Assembly: GCA_905331475.1 (NCBI GenBank)
Contig: CAJNYU010004514.1
Span: forward strand, 62,001-126,000
DNA from: Rotaria socialis
Taxonomy: Eukaryota > Rotifera > Eurotatoria > Philodinida > Philodinidae
Direction of reading: 5' to 3'
DNA: 64,000 nucleotides
A program made the position numbers and the translations under genes. A model generated the notes under the pieces. That model saw nothing but the letters and a program-made list of their open reading frames with translations, was not told where the DNA came from and did not search any database. The stretch's first letter is position 1. Each line of letters begins with the position of its first letter. Positions 42,019 through 55,969 of the stretch are shown piece by piece.

Positions 42019-44032
42019 CTATAATAATCGGTGATTTTCTAGTGAACGACCGTTACCGTCGAGATCAAATTGCGATTGATCAATTGTTCTATGCAACGTA
42101 GAATTCATATCTATAGCTAAAAATAAACCAATAGAAGAAGTATTATTTAAAATACATAAACAAAATGTACTTTCAGTATTTGTATCAAGTTCAAATGTTG
42201 AATTATGTAATCTTGTATACTCATAACCATCATCGCTATTTCGAGTATTTGAATCATATTTATTGTTTGACATAAAATACAAACATAGAGAAAAACTAAT
42301 TACAATGAAAATGATCACAACAAGAAATAAAGCTGCATATGCAGGTTGTTGATTAAATCGATGTGAGAATGCATCTGATGAAATAAAATTCGTAGCCTGA
42401 AATATTCAAATTAACAAAAGATAGTCACATTCAGAGAAATTACCGACGACATCAGTGGAGCTTTGGTTACAATTGTTTTATCACGACATTTTGTTTGTAA
42501 ATTAATTAAATGATACCAAGCCAGTTCAGGAACTCTTGATTTTATTTTCAAATTTTCAAAAGTCAAATTCATTTTGGAATACAATTTGTTATTTTTATTA
42601 CCTTGTTAAAAACGAAGCGTTTCCACCACATTTATTGTCAAATTCACGTAAAGTACTGTCGAATACTAGACATTCGTATGTACAACCTCCAGAACGACTA
42701 GAAATTATGTGATAACATGTCTATAAATATGCAAATGAAAAATCTTGATGTAATTAATGAATCATTAGTACCTCAATTTGTGACCAGAATGCATAAAGAA
42801 TATGAAGAAGATACACAAGCCGATCAGTACATTCGGCTGAACTCCAAACTTGTTGTTCCTTATAAAGTGTACATAGCATTGGCAATAATGCTATTGTCGG
42901 TCGGCTTATATTCTATGTTGAAAGTATAAAAAATGATTCTAAAATCTCTTTGATTATTATTATTATTATTATATACATACCGCAGGTGTAATTGATGGAC
43001 ATGTCGTTACATGTACATGAAGTCGATGATGACACATCTCTAGTGCACAGAAGGAATACCCTAGCTGTCGAAAAACATCGACAGTAAAACGAATATTATA
43101 TTTTGTTAAATTTCCCAAACACCATTGAGATTTTGAACAAAATGCATTTAATTTTTGTACAATTATTCGATCAATAAGAGAATCATAAATATGTTGTAAC
43201 GATTGAAATCTAATATTTGATTCACGTACTAATGAATGGGTATGATTATCAAATGAATATGTTTCACACATATAACTAAGTTTCATATTTGAATTGCATT
43301 GTTTTATTCGAGAAAGAATATCAATATTACGATAACGATTGAATTGGTCAACAAGATCATGAACCAATACATAAGATGATATATTCACCGATAGATTTTC
43401 ACTCTTTGTAGATTTTGATGAGAATGATAATGAAATGGATCGATTTCCAGAAGGAACTTTATTGGTATTATTTTTTATCTTAGTCAATGATGTGTTGTAT
43501 CTAGCCGATAAAGCTGATAGTATAGATGACAGAGATGTAAGTCTATTAGATGAATTCAACATTTTTGTTGATAAATTGCTTGGTAATGTTGTATTTATAG
43601 TAGAAGTAACGTCATCGATGTAATCTTCTAAACAAATAAAAATTGAAAATAAAAAACAAAAGAGAAATCCTTTCTTTTTGAATTTGGAAAGGTCATATAT
43701 ACAATTCTTTCGAGATCATGTGTCTAAAAAATTGTTCTAGTTAATTGTCTGAATATAATAAATGAAACTTGCATGAAATCGATGTTTATGTTTCTCTTTT
43801 TTTTTTGAAACTATGTATTGTCAAATAGTTTATTTCTATATGATCTATGTTAGAATTGCTTCATACTTCATTTATCAGTATGTTCTTCCGATCTTTATTA
43901 AATCAATCATTATAGTATTGATTACGTACCGGCATATTCATCAAGAGATTGTGTCTGAGCACAAACTACCAAAGTGAACACTACGACGAATGATACCAGA
44001 ATTCTAGTCGAAAAATATTTTTTTACAATCAT
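42019..44032 (-). CDS. Type I membrane protein with Ser/Thr-rich and Cys-rich ectodomain
   Basis: Five exons on the minus strand: 44032-43930, 43627-42981, 42720-42602, 42534-42444 and 42396-42019; 445 residues. A signal peptide (ILVSFVVVFTLVVCAQ, about 11-26) is followed by a Ser/Thr/Asn-rich region with many NxS/T sites, a part with scattered Cys (YMCETYSF, FCSKSQWCLGNLT, FCALEMCHH, GGCTYECLVFD, DNKCGGNASF), a transmembrane helix (AALFLVVIIFIVISFSLCLY, about 340-360) and a cytoplasmic tail with YEYTRL. No known domain recognised; a surface receptor or adhesion protein is the cautious guess. The second intron (42721-42980) contains a small ORF on the other strand. Confidence 0.75.
42717..42929 (+). 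CDS. Small single-pass membrane ORF nested antisense in an intron
   Basis: 70 codons from ATG at 42717 (also ATGs at 42729 and 42735), lying almost wholly in the 260-bp second intron of the minus-strand membrane-protein gene and overlapping its exon 3 by 4 bp. The product has a polar helix (VTRMHKEYEEDTQADQYIRL) and a C-terminal hydrophobic segment (VYIALAIMLLSVGLYSML), a tail-anchored layout. It looks protein-like in composition and ends cleanly after the membrane segment, but I recognise no family. Chance cannot be excluded at this length. Confidence 0.4.
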   Translation: MSINMQMKNLDVINESLVPQFVTRMHKEYEEDTQADQYIRLNSKLVVPYKVYIALAIMLLSVGLYSMLKV

Positions 44033-44805
44033 GATTTTTACAGCAGTACGTCTTTAAGAATAGATGTAAATGAAAAGAAATATGACATTGAAGATGCTCT
44101 ATTAACTATTGTTTGTTTTTTATGTGCAATATATTGCACCAGCTGTTTTAATACACAAAAGACAAACGAGTTTGATTCCAGCAATCATCATTTCTTGTTC
44201 GTTTTTCTGTCTTTAATCGTTTGATGATTCAAGTTTGCCATGAAACATTTTCTACACGCTTCTCTCATCAAGAAAAATACATTCGTTTCGAGTATGAAAC
44301 ATATCCTTTTCTTTTGTATTTTTTCTTCAATCGTACCGCATTGTTTGTTCGTGTCGTTTACACCGTTAAAAACCGAACAAGCGATCATATAAAAGATGCA
44401 CTTGACTTAAAACTGAATTTTGATCTTTGAATAATGTGAACATTATGTAAGGTGTGAATGAATAGACAGAACAAGAGAAGGAAACGAACGACACTTCTCA
44501 TATTCAATTAGAAAAACACAAAGCAGCAGAAGGCAAAATAGTAATAAAAAGTTATAATAAGTTGATCGAAAGAATAACAACAATGATAGCATTATACATG
44601 CGATAGATCATTATTCATGCTAAGTGAATTTTACTAGATAGACATTCATTGTCACATTTACATGCAGATGTTTTTTTCCAGGTGCCTCATGCTACTACAA
44701 CATTAAGACATCGTGCTGATAATGGTGTGTGATTTTTTAATTCACTCAAAAAAAAAGAAAGAAATTGTATACAACAGAACAATAGAATTGTTTTTTTCTT
44801 TAGTT
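44033..44805. other. Intergenic, no gene seen
   Basis: 773 bp between the membrane-protein start and the ETS stop codon. It should contain the promoter of the former and the 3'UTR of the latter. ORFs at 44188-44430 on both strands lack coding character. Confidence 0.45.
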
Positions 44806-47121
44806 TCAATAGGGTAATGATGGGGAAATGGCAGAAGATGCTGTGTGCATTGATGATAGTCCTCCTGTCCCAGTTGATGTAAGTGTTGATGATGTTGTAC
44901 TTGTTGCTGGACTAACCCAATAAGACGATGATAAATATGGATTAGGTGTAGCAAAATTAGCTGTATAATCATATGTACTTGGATGATTCCAATAGTTTGT
45001 GTAAGCTGTTGAAGCTACGGCTGCTCCTGGATGATGATGATGATGGTGATGTGGCATGTGAACAGCGGAGGATGTTGCTGCGGCTGAACTTAATGCACTC
45101 CATTTAAAATATGCTGCATGAGCATGTGATGAACGCATCATTTCTTGTTGATATTTTGCATAAGGTGATTCTGGTAATTGTGGTTGATTTAATTGATGTA
45201 AACCATTGAAATCAAATTTATATGCATACCGTTTACCGTGAACTTTTGTCATAATATTTTTATCATAATAATAGCGCAAGGCACGTGATAATTTGTCATA
45301 GTTCATATTCGGTTTAGATTTTCGTTCACCCCAACGGCGTGCAACTTCATCAGGATCAATTAATTTAAATTCGCCATTGGAACCTTCCCAAGCAATAATA
45401 TTTGCATTTGCACTAGCATCAGCTAAAAGCTCAAGTAAAAATTGCCACAATTGTATCTGGCCTGTGCCTAAAACAATAGAAACTATATTTAAATATTATT
45501 TATGAGAATTATTTACCAGAAGCTCCCCCGCCAAATCTATGGGCATTGTGAGGAAAAAATGATTGACTTGTAAAAGTAGAATAAGGATCTGAAAAATAAT
45601 CAAGATTTTATTTTTTGTTTTGTTCTTGGTAAATAATTTCAAATGTTACCTCTTAATCCTTGTGATGATTCAGATTTAACTAACGAAGGCCAAGAAGACG
45701 ATTGCTGATGTTGATGACCATTATTTGAATTGCAATCGTTTCCTCCATTGCCACGGCCTGATCCATTATCATAATCATTTTTTATTCTTGAGTCAGTCCC
45801 AGCGTTGTTAGATGAATTGGACGATGATGTAGATGAGGGAGTCGTTGTTGTATGATAGCCAACTAAGAAAAAAAGGACAATTATATGAACATGATGTACT
45901 AGTACTCTAACAATCAAGTTTCTGATTGTCCATCGATTTGATTTAAGAAAAGAGAAAGAAAAAGAAATCATTTTATTTGATTATTGTTGACTTTCCACAA
46001 TAAAGTTAGTCGGGGAAACAAACGATTCATAATTAAGAACCAAAAAAAGAGCGGCATTTTACTCTTTCTTCTGCCACCCGCTGCTTCATTTTAATCATAC
46101 ACAAAAATAAAACGAAATGAGCAGAAGAGAATGGTCAACTTACAATATAATGAAAACAAGTGTTTTGCTAGATATCTATGAACAGATGATAATTGATTAT
46201 CAAGAATCATGAGCAGTGCGACTTTTTTATTTTTTATTTTTAAATTTTCAAATTTCTCCAATATTTTCAAGACAATTTCTCTTTGTCTCAAATGCATCGA
46301 ATTTCAATTCAATAAATACTGAGGTGTGATTGTATAAGACTGAAAAATAATCTCAAAAACACAAAAAAAAGGATGTGTTATTTTTATCGACAGCTTGTTT
46401 TGCTTACTTTTTTTTCACTTAAATACATTCGGTAGCAGTAAGCACTTATATGTGAGTAAGAGAAAGTTTGCTTTGTTTTCATTTCTATCTATCTAATTAT
46501 TTGCGCAAATCTTTCAAGAGCTCCCTAATCTTATATCGACACTTGAGCTAAGCTAAATAGTTAAGACAAATAAACTTTTCTCAAATGTTATCCTTTTCTT
46601 TATCGTGCTTTTCAATAAAGAAAAAACTTACTGCTATTGGAAACATTCGATGTTGTACCGCCGATGCCTATAGGTATCCATGCATGCTTTGATGGTTCTA
46701 AATAACATATACAATATAATGATATTTAAAATGTTTTAGAAACTAACATGAAAGTGAACACAAATATTTTCTACATCGTTTTTATAGTCTCCATTTCTTT
46801 GAGGGGATTTTCTATGCTTTTTTCTTCTCTTTTCTTTTTCGTTTTTTCTCTATAAGCGGATGTGCTCAACTTGTTGTATCATCGTTTCCTTCTTTTTTTT
46901 CAAAAGCGGCTCGAAAAATATCTATCAACGATATTAGTTGTAATAACTAGAACGAAGTGAATAGTAGTGGCAATGCCATCATTGTCGTTTCCTTCTTCTT
47001 TTTTTTTTCAAAACGGAAAAACTTCGATTCCTGTTCGTGAGCACAAACGCATAGACCGAGTTGAAGGCAGACGGAAATCTTGGCTTCCTTACGCAGAGCA
47101 GAGTCGCTTACCAGTGAGCAT
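44806..47121 (-). CDS. ETS-domain transcription factor, ERG/FLI/FEV subfamily
   Basis: Five coding exons on the minus strand: 47121-47112, 46697-46632, 45862-45650, 45588-45517 and 45467-44806; 340 residues. The ETS domain (about 124-207) is almost textbook: [82 protein letters not shown]. It binds GGAA sites through the RALRYYY helix. The N-terminal part is Ser/Thr/Asn-rich with no PNT domain, as in FEV, and the C-terminus has a His run and Ser/Thr-rich tail. Exon 1 is modelled as ATG CTC ACT G, chosen because its donor and phase fit exon 2; the 5'UTR continues upstream. Upstream promoters or alternative first exons are possible. Confidence 0.88.
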
Positions 47122-49023
47122 GATGTGTAGATGTTGTTACGTGGTATGTGTATATGCGGTTGAGGAACGGACGAGAAAAGAGGACGCCTTTAAGTCCCGG
47201 ACTTCCTTGAAATTGTGTCGACGACCGACGTAGAAAAGAACTTTTACGGAAATGCAATGCCCGATTAAGAGAGATTGAATCTCCGTTGCCGTCGCCGCTA
47301 TATTTCTTCGTGTAGGTTGACGACAATGCACAAGTAGCAATGACGAATGAGGAACAGAAGGAAGCAGGAACTGAGGCCTTTCCGTCTCTCTTTCTCTCTG
47401 TCGCTCTCTCTCTCTCTCTCTCTCTCTCCCTTTTATATGAGAAAAAAATCATGACATGCATGTGTATGCTTCTGCATGCCCGCACGTCCAATGAAATTTT
47501 TTAACCAATCATAATAGTTGTTCTTCATTGAGATGAGCCTATCTACGCGTTTGTGTGCAGATGGAATGTCTGCTCGTTCTTTTTCTCGTTGAATACTAAC
47601 ATAATATAGAAAGAAAAGAAGGATTGGGTGGGCGTAACTTTATTTGATATGACGAACCAATGTTTTATAGAAGTTTTTATTTTTCGGAGCCTCAATATAT
47701 TCTTTTGCCCTTTTTTTTCTATCAAAATATTAAAAATTTTCTTTTCAAAAACAAAAAACTTTTATGAATTAATGAAAAAAATGAAATTCGGATTTCATAA
47801 AAAGCATGACAATACTGTTACTCATTAATTTTGAGCGGCAACGGAAACAGGCGTCTCTATCTCTGTTTTCTTCATTTGATTTTTTTTCATGCATTGCTTC
47901 AATCAATGTCTCTATCTCTCTTTTTCGCTGAACAAAGTTCAAGCATCAGTATTTATTTCCTGTATAATGACTAAATGACTAGGTTTTTTCTAGATTATTC
48001 ATGTCAGACTCGTTTTTTCTCTATTGCATTTTTTTTCTTTTCTTCGGTTACTCTCTCTCCTCTGGCATGTCTTTCTCTGTGTGCATGTGTTTGGAAACAT
48101 TAGCGAAGTCTATGCTCATGCGCACACCCTGGTACGCACAGAAAATTGACTTCCGGCACTGACTAACGCCAACGTTGTGCAGCCCATTAGAGTTTTTTCA
48201 TGACAACAAAAGAATAGTATTTCTTTTATCCAATGTATACGTCGTAATGCGATTGGAAAGGTAACATATTCATGAGGTGATATAAGAGTTTGAAGAAGAA
48301 GAAGAAGAAGAAAAAAAATCTATCTAGAAGATTTAATGTAGATGCGTGTTGGACTACGAAGGAAAAGCAAACTAATGTAAATTAGCATACTCACCAAGAA
48401 GAATAACTACGTAGGTGGAAGAGTGATGTTTCCAAACTGCATACGAAATGAGAGACATTTCCGGTGTCACTCAAGCAGTTTTTTGCCTACGCGTTGAATG
48501 TCAATAAGATGTTGTCGTTTTTCTGATTTATTGGTGTCACGATGAAAATTTAAATTTAAAATTCTAGTACTTTTTCAAGTATTCGGAAAAGAAAAAAATC
48601 ATTGGCAGTTCAAACTGAACAAAATTTCAGAAGCAATATCTAAATTAAGATTTTATTCATATTAAAAAATAAAAGAATAGTTCAAAAATAAAAGCAACGA
48701 GATGATATTGCCATTTTCAATTGAATCCAAATATAATAAACTAAAGAGTATAGATTGTATACACCATTGGTTTTTCGTTTTACATTTCAAAAATTGTAAT
48801 TTTTCTGGCCAAAGTCAAGATTCAACACGATACAGTATGTAATTGAGTTAACAAATAAAATTGGCTCATAGCTATCTATAGAAATTTAATTTAAAACTTA
48901 ATCATTCTCAACAAAATTCTTTTGTATTGATTTAATTGACTATCACTCTTTTTCTTTCCCACCTATTGACATGAACATACATTTATATACGTATATTTAT
49001 CGTCCAATCGCAATATGTACATA

Positions 49024-49061
<38 letters not shown>

Positions 49062-52000
49062 CTAATCGTCTTTCGTTTTTTCAATTGCATAATCTAACAT
49101 TGTTATCGATCATTATTATCGATATCATGTCAAAACGAGACCTGCCCCTGTCTATCAAATATTGGCCTCGTGTACACGCGATGATGCAGGTGATTTTCTT
49201 TCGACTGCGTGAGTAAGTGGCAGCGTCTAATTAGGTTGACTGTCGCTCTATAATAATAATAATGACGCTGATGATGATTTTCTTCTTGATAAGAAGACGT
49301 TTGATCTCTGTAAAAAAATAATGGGACTTTGTTCTTTGTTGTTTCGTATAAAGAAAAAAGAAGAAAATGGAGGAAATACCTCAACAATCAAGTGTAAATA
49401 ATGCTCTATTAAAAAATCCGCTTCACTGACTAAGGAGAAAGCAATGATGAAGGCACGTGCTTTAGTTTTATAGACAAAGGTGTGTATAAGAGCGGCAAAT
49501 AATAGCAAATTGCTCTTACATCACGGCTGATTGACAGAGTACGACAACAATATTGTTCGTTGATGAACAACACGCGCTAATCGCTCAATCGATTGCTACA
49601 AGGTCAACTGCACACAACAGGCGGTTGTTCTTCTCATAGAACATGAACACGCAGTTCAATCTTTTTATTCCTTTTAGGTATTTATCGACTGATGAGCTTG
49701 ATGAACAAGAGATTCGATTAAGATGTACCACATTGAGGCACGTGCATAGATTCGTTTGATGAACTCACATAACAACAATGAGCAGATGCCGTCGCCACTA
49801 CATCCGAACGGAAATCGAATATGAGAGAACTGCACTATATTGTACTTGTCGCATCAAGTTAAAAAGGCAGTTCGTGATAAGTCACTTGATGTTTGTCCAT
49901 CGTCATCATGATATATTGTCTGTCATCCTAGTTAAACTATTATCATTACTTTCAATGCCATATAGTTTTGTCGCATCTGCACATTTTTATAAATATTTTT
50001 TTATTCACTTTCCTTGCATTCATTACAGTCTCCACTTGACCTAATCTATTAATAACATTGAATAAAAAAAAGAAAAATAAGTGAGTCTATCATAGGCGTC
50101 GTTGATGTCAACAAGGTATGAGATTTCTACTAGGCACAAAAAAGAAAACGTAATGACATATGTTCATGGTAGATTTGCTTGTTGTTTTAACTGATCGTCG
50201 ACTTATCGTCGAATAATGGATAAAATAGCCTTCAGCGAAGAGAAGGTGGAACATATATGATCTTGTTGATTCCGTCGAGTGATTAATAGATGATGATGTT
50301 GCTTTAGTCAGACTACCATCGTATTCCATGATTTGTTTAGCGCAGTAAACCGAAAAGAAACGAGATAGGGAGATAGAGAGAGGGGGGGGAGGAAAGGAAA
50401 GGATAAACTCCGCCTTTTTACTTGTGTCTGATGGAACATCGAATAAATAAGAGCAATGGCACGGAATATCTTATCATCTGCTTATTGTCAGAAAAACGGC
50501 AGGAGGGACGCGCATCATGAAGCTTATCAAGAAGAAAATGAAGCAAAGTAAATCAATCGAGAAAGCGAGAGCTAATCTTGTTTCTGATACGTCTATGTGA
50601 CAATACTCAAGAGACACAAATAGCAAAAGTGTCAATTGGAAATAAAATTACTTTTCTTACTCACTGAAATCGTCTTTTCGTATTCATGCATAGGAATAAA
50701 ATAAAGTCTAAATTAAAAGTCGAATTCTTAATATATTATGTTGATACATCTGCCGAATTTAATCGAAGAAAGCTAATTATTTCAAGTAAATCACAGTGTT
50801 CTTTAGTTGATGTATTTAACTATTCATTTGATTGTTCAAGTTTTAAATGACATCCTCTTATTTTTGTATCGAATGAAAATCAACTGTTGATGTGTGATGA
50901 AAACGTAAAGTAGAAAATATTTTTGAAAAAATCAATTTGTCATGAATTTAATAATGAAGTTGAAATTGAGTGTGATCTATTATGTTAAGTGAAAACTATA
51001 GGAGAAGCTATTTTTTTTTATAGAAAAACCAGTTAATTTAAAAAATATATTTCACCCTTATTAGTAACTAATTGTTTATAGAATTCATTCACAGATGGGC
51101 AAATATTTTGAGAAAAAAAAATGTTTTCTATATCTTCCATAGCTTTTTATTTCAATTTAACTAAGTTTTGCATAGAATGCTAAATTTTAGTTTGTTATTT
51201 GTGTAAATATATACATTCTAACATCGTAGTGCATAAATTATTCGCTATGTTTTCATATCATTTTTTTTAAAATCAATCCGATATAAGGACTTTTGTTTCT
51301 ATTTTTTCAATAAAAAAGAATGTATGAATATCGAATATATTCGTGTTTTGTATGAAAAAGGATTGAGTTTGATTTCGAAGAGGCAATAGAAATAAACCAT
51401 GTGCACCGCCAAGATCAAACATGAATTTATATATATATATATATGTGTGTGTAATCAGTCAACTGAGAATTTTTTGTGTCATTTTACTGAATCAACAACA
51501 CGTCTGCTATCTTACTCTATCTTTTTGCTTGTCTTGAGTCGTCTTTCCGTAATGTGTGAAAATATATTAAACCACAGAAAGACGTCTTCTTTCGCTGTCT
51601 TTCACCCAATCGTGTTGATCGTCTTATAACAAGATTGATTTTTGTAGGATGACGACGACGGCGACGACGCCAGCTAGCTGGTCGATCGATCCATCATAAG
51701 CAATAAATGTACATTGACATTGACGTGCTACTACCGGTGTTGGCACACAAATGAATACAGACACATAGAATGGAAAATGCTATTATTTAGAGAGTAAATA
51801 AATGACCATAGTCAATGAAGAGAATGCATTAAATGCAACAAGTATTTTATGTAATCAAAGCAGGTGAAATGAGCATGATTCTGAACGCGTTAAACCGGAA
51901 TTGAGCCGACCATGAATTAATACTTAAATTGATTAACTAATCGCACATTGCTACATGATTAGTTGCAATGAGTGAAATGAATGAATTTAATTTTAATTAA

Positions 52001-55000
52001 AACAGAAAACAATTGAAAATCTATTTAATCTTAAGTTTTCATTCATACTATTGATAATCTTTTGAAGAACTAAATATCATTTTACTAGCCCAGAATTACA
52101 AATAAGTGACTACAATGCATCTTGTCTGATCTTTTTAACAAAAAGGCTATAGGAAATGTGCCAAAAATAAAACATCGTTATATAACATTAATAATTTATA
52201 TATTCATAATTACAAGATTTCAAGGAAACTGATAATTATTGTACTGTAATTTGTATCAAATTTATTTATTTATTTTTTCAAATTGAAATATTAAATTAAT
52301 ATATCGTAATTTTTTTACCATGATGAAGATTTCCTGAATGAAAGCTAAATATTTAGTTGATGATTACCTTATACTGAATTTTCTTGAGTACTCAAATTTT
52401 TAATTACAAACTTAAGTATTATTTATAAAAATCAATTTTGGATATTCATGAAATCAATATTTAATTAATGCATAAGAATAATTCAATTGTCTCTAGAATA
52501 TACAATCGACTTTCTACTAATGTAGACAACTAAAATGTAAACCTTCAACATGTTTGAAGCAAATTAATATGATATTTGTTTTATAGAGCCTCTAAATATT
52601 AAAGATTCATTCTTCCCAGTTGTTTCTCATGTCGTTTATTACGCTAAAACTATATATTTTTGACGAATGATATGTAGAGATCTTCATAATAGCTAACATC
52701 AATTTTTGTTGGAATGCATAAATACCAATTAGATTTCATTTCAACATAGAGGCAGTAATCTTTAATCCGCATCCTACTTTTTTTTAAATCGTAATTGAAA
52801 TAAATAATTCATAAAGATCTTGATTATAAGTGCTAAATTTAGTCGAAATTTGAAAGAATAAGATTTCATCTCTTTTTGAAAAAATTAATATTAACTGTTT
52901 GATATAAAGAATAATGAATAGTTTCAATCATTGTTGAAAAATCGATCGACATTATTTCAAAATATTTTTGAAATAATTATATTTGAAAAAGAAATATTTA
53001 TGCAACTAAGTAGTTCTATATTTTATATTGATGAATAATCTATTATCTGATTGGTTCACAAGTAACTTGAAGATCTCGAGAAAATTCGTATAGCATGACT
53101 CTAACAGTCTGTTGATCAGTGGTTCTTTTTTTTTTATAGAATTTTGTTGGATTCATCTATATAATTGACCTATATCTATAAAGTTCATAGTGGAAAAAGT
53201 CAATCAATGAAGCATACAATATAGACAATTAAATAGAATGAATAGATTATGATTCACAAAACGAATTCTTTCTCATTGAACAGAGAAAAACCGAGATTCT
53301 CGTACATCAGAGTAGAACTGAAATAGGATGACTACGTTTATTTCACTGCAATTTAGTTTTAATCCAGAGGGTCGGATTCTGTGTTTTTTCTTCTTTTTGT
53401 TTATTTTAAATTCAGGAGATTAACATAATTTAGCAAAAAAATACGTTGAATGTGTATATTTCTTCAAGTCAGTATTGATTGAGATCCACAAAGAATAAAT
53501 ATACTGACAAATAAGAAAACTATTTATAATAATAAAAGTAGAGTTTGAAAAATTCAAGGAATCTTATAGTCAATCCGTGATAGATTTAAGTTCAAATAAC
53601 TCATGCAAAGCATATCAGGCTTGCACAAAGAAAATATTATGAAGTAACATCAATCGAATATCAAAAACACATTCATGTTTGAAGCAAAATTTATGAAAAA
53701 AGACAAATGTACAACAGTATTAATTAAATTTACAAACCTATGGTATATAGCTGCACGAAGAAATAGAGTGACACAATTTTTGGATTTGTATTCAATAATG
53801 ATTCAACGCCTTGTTAGTAGAATTGATATATCTATCAGTGAACAAAATGTAAGTTAAAACCATTGTTTTTTAAATGTTAATTGATGACAACAAATCTTTA
53901 GTATTTAATTCTCAAATGCTATATGATTTAGAATAAAATTTAGATTTATATTTCTTGTTAAGTAATATTTTCTTTTCTAATTAGTATTAGATACTAAGCA
54001 TTAAAAGATGATAAGACGCACTACTCTTTAATGATTTCAGCTAATCGAACATTCGACATTTTAATATGAAAGGAACATGTCGAAATGAATACCTTTCACA
54101 AAAAAGAATTCGATGTCAAACAAAATTTTCGTCTAGCAAATATGTGATTGAATATTGTCTGAGTTAAACACTTAGTAAAATTTCTTTGTTGCTTTTTATT
54201 ATGTATAATTTTTGGAAATAATTCAGATATCGTAATTTATAACACGAATTTTCAAATTAAACTTTTCAAGACCTTTATAAACTGTTGAATCACAATAAAA
54301 TATGTAATATAGAAAATATTGTTTAGGGTATAGAAAACTGATTGAAATTTCTAAACTCGTTAAAACATTTAATTATTATTGCTATCAGAGATGACATAAG
54401 TATCGTTTTTTTAGTACTATCATAGTATTGAGAAAGTTTCATAACATATTTGGAGTAAGCTCGTAGACATATAAAACATACAGAGATATCAGATTCAAAC
54501 GTTTTTCAACACATTAAGTATAGCCTATTTAGCTTTGCATTGATAAATTGTTGTGTTAAAATCTGTTAACTGTAGTATTTAGAAAACAAATAAAGCTCAA
54601 AACGATTATTTTGTGGAAGAGAGCTGCTCGACACCAAATTTATTTATTTCAGAAGAATTGTTTCCATATGTTACTAATTCAATTGATTTGTAGCCCTGTG
54701 TTCGAACTTTTTGCTTTATTTTTTCATCAGCTCTTCTTAGAAATATTCTTATTAAAGTATTACCTTCATCTTCATTTGTTAATACAATACTCATTTGAAC
54801 AAAATGTAAAATCTATACGCGCGTAGATCGTTACATTGATTTAGGGAGTAATTAGTCTTTTGTGTTTTGATAGGAATTTGTATGAGATAGATTCTACGCA
54901 AATATAAGATTCTCATGAGTACTATTTGATATTTTAGCAAAACTAATTTTAATATTCGAATCAATGATAACATATATCGTATATAAGATTGAACGTTTGC

Positions 55001-55969
55001 ATAGAAAAACAAAATGTGTATGAACAAGAAAAAATCCAGTAAAATTACACTGTACCAATACAAAATATACGTTGCATCATTCAGAGAAATTTGTTGCTCG
55101 CATTGCCTTGTAAATGACTGTAAACTATCTCGAAGATTACATCTTTAAATATAGAGTCAGCTGATTATAGTGAATATGATGCTAAACTGAAAAGTTTATT
55201 TAGTTTTTGAAAAGCTAGTACTCAACAAAACATTTTGTAACACATATATCAATGAGAACTTGATTAAAATTATGCATTTTTTTCATGCTAGAATAAAATA
55301 TTTTAGTACTAGATAAGTAATTCGCTATGTGATAAATTTTCGAAGAGAAGAAGACGAATGAAACTCGTAGAAAATATTTCTGTTTTTCAGAAAGTCTAGC
55401 TATAGATTCGTTCTTTTTTTGTATTTCACATCGTTTCTAAAAGTAAATTTAGAGACATATGAAAGTTGTTTGAAAGTTTTTATTCAATTTTCAATTAAAA
55501 ACCTTTTTGGCTTTAGTACTGTATATCGATTTTCAAATGTATATATCATGTGAATAATTGAGAGACTAGTAGAAATCGAATGAAATCAATCATAATAGTA
55601 TTTTATCGCAATAAAGCAATAGATATTGGATATGATTTTATTTTATTATGCAACTTAATTCTTTGAACCTGTGCTGGTGAAATGCGAGATACTATTGTGT
55701 AGACGATAAGAAACGTACACATGTGGTACTGTCTCGTAAATAATTTATCATCAATCAATATAATTCGGATGACTGAAAAAATGTAATTAAATTACAAATA
55801 GCATATAAATTGATTCTCTTTTGTACGATATTACTTTAAAAAGCTCACCATTTTAGTGTGCTTGATAATGGTTTTTTTTCTCCTTCTCTTCTAAGATAAT
55901 AATAGAAGAAAAGCAAAACAAGAAATCGTATATACGTATATAGTACAACTGAAACGTTTTTAAAATAGA
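47122..55969. other. 8.8-kb gene-free region upstream of the ETS gene
   Basis: No coding gene recognised on either strand. Contents: presumed ETS 5'UTR to about 47500, (TC)n at 47404-47428, (GAA)n at about 48292-48313, (TA)n at 49028-49058 and 51428-51443, and very AT-rich sequence from 50600 on with the exception of a GACGACGACGGCGACGACG-type run near 51651. ORFs at 49130-49508, 51399-51629 and 53675-53857 show no domain or coding bias. The size is notable where other gaps are mostly below 4 kb. Confidence 0.5.

Noticed and set aside
47108-47491. 127-codon minus-strand ORF at the ETS 5' end
   Set aside because: It includes a (GA)n-coded RERERERE run and is most likely 5'UTR; the frame that joins exon 2 starts at 47121.
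53675-53857. 60-codon ORF in the gene desert
   Set aside because: Mildly protein-like (TNLWYIAARRNRVTQFLDLY) but isolated, short and without splice or promoter support.
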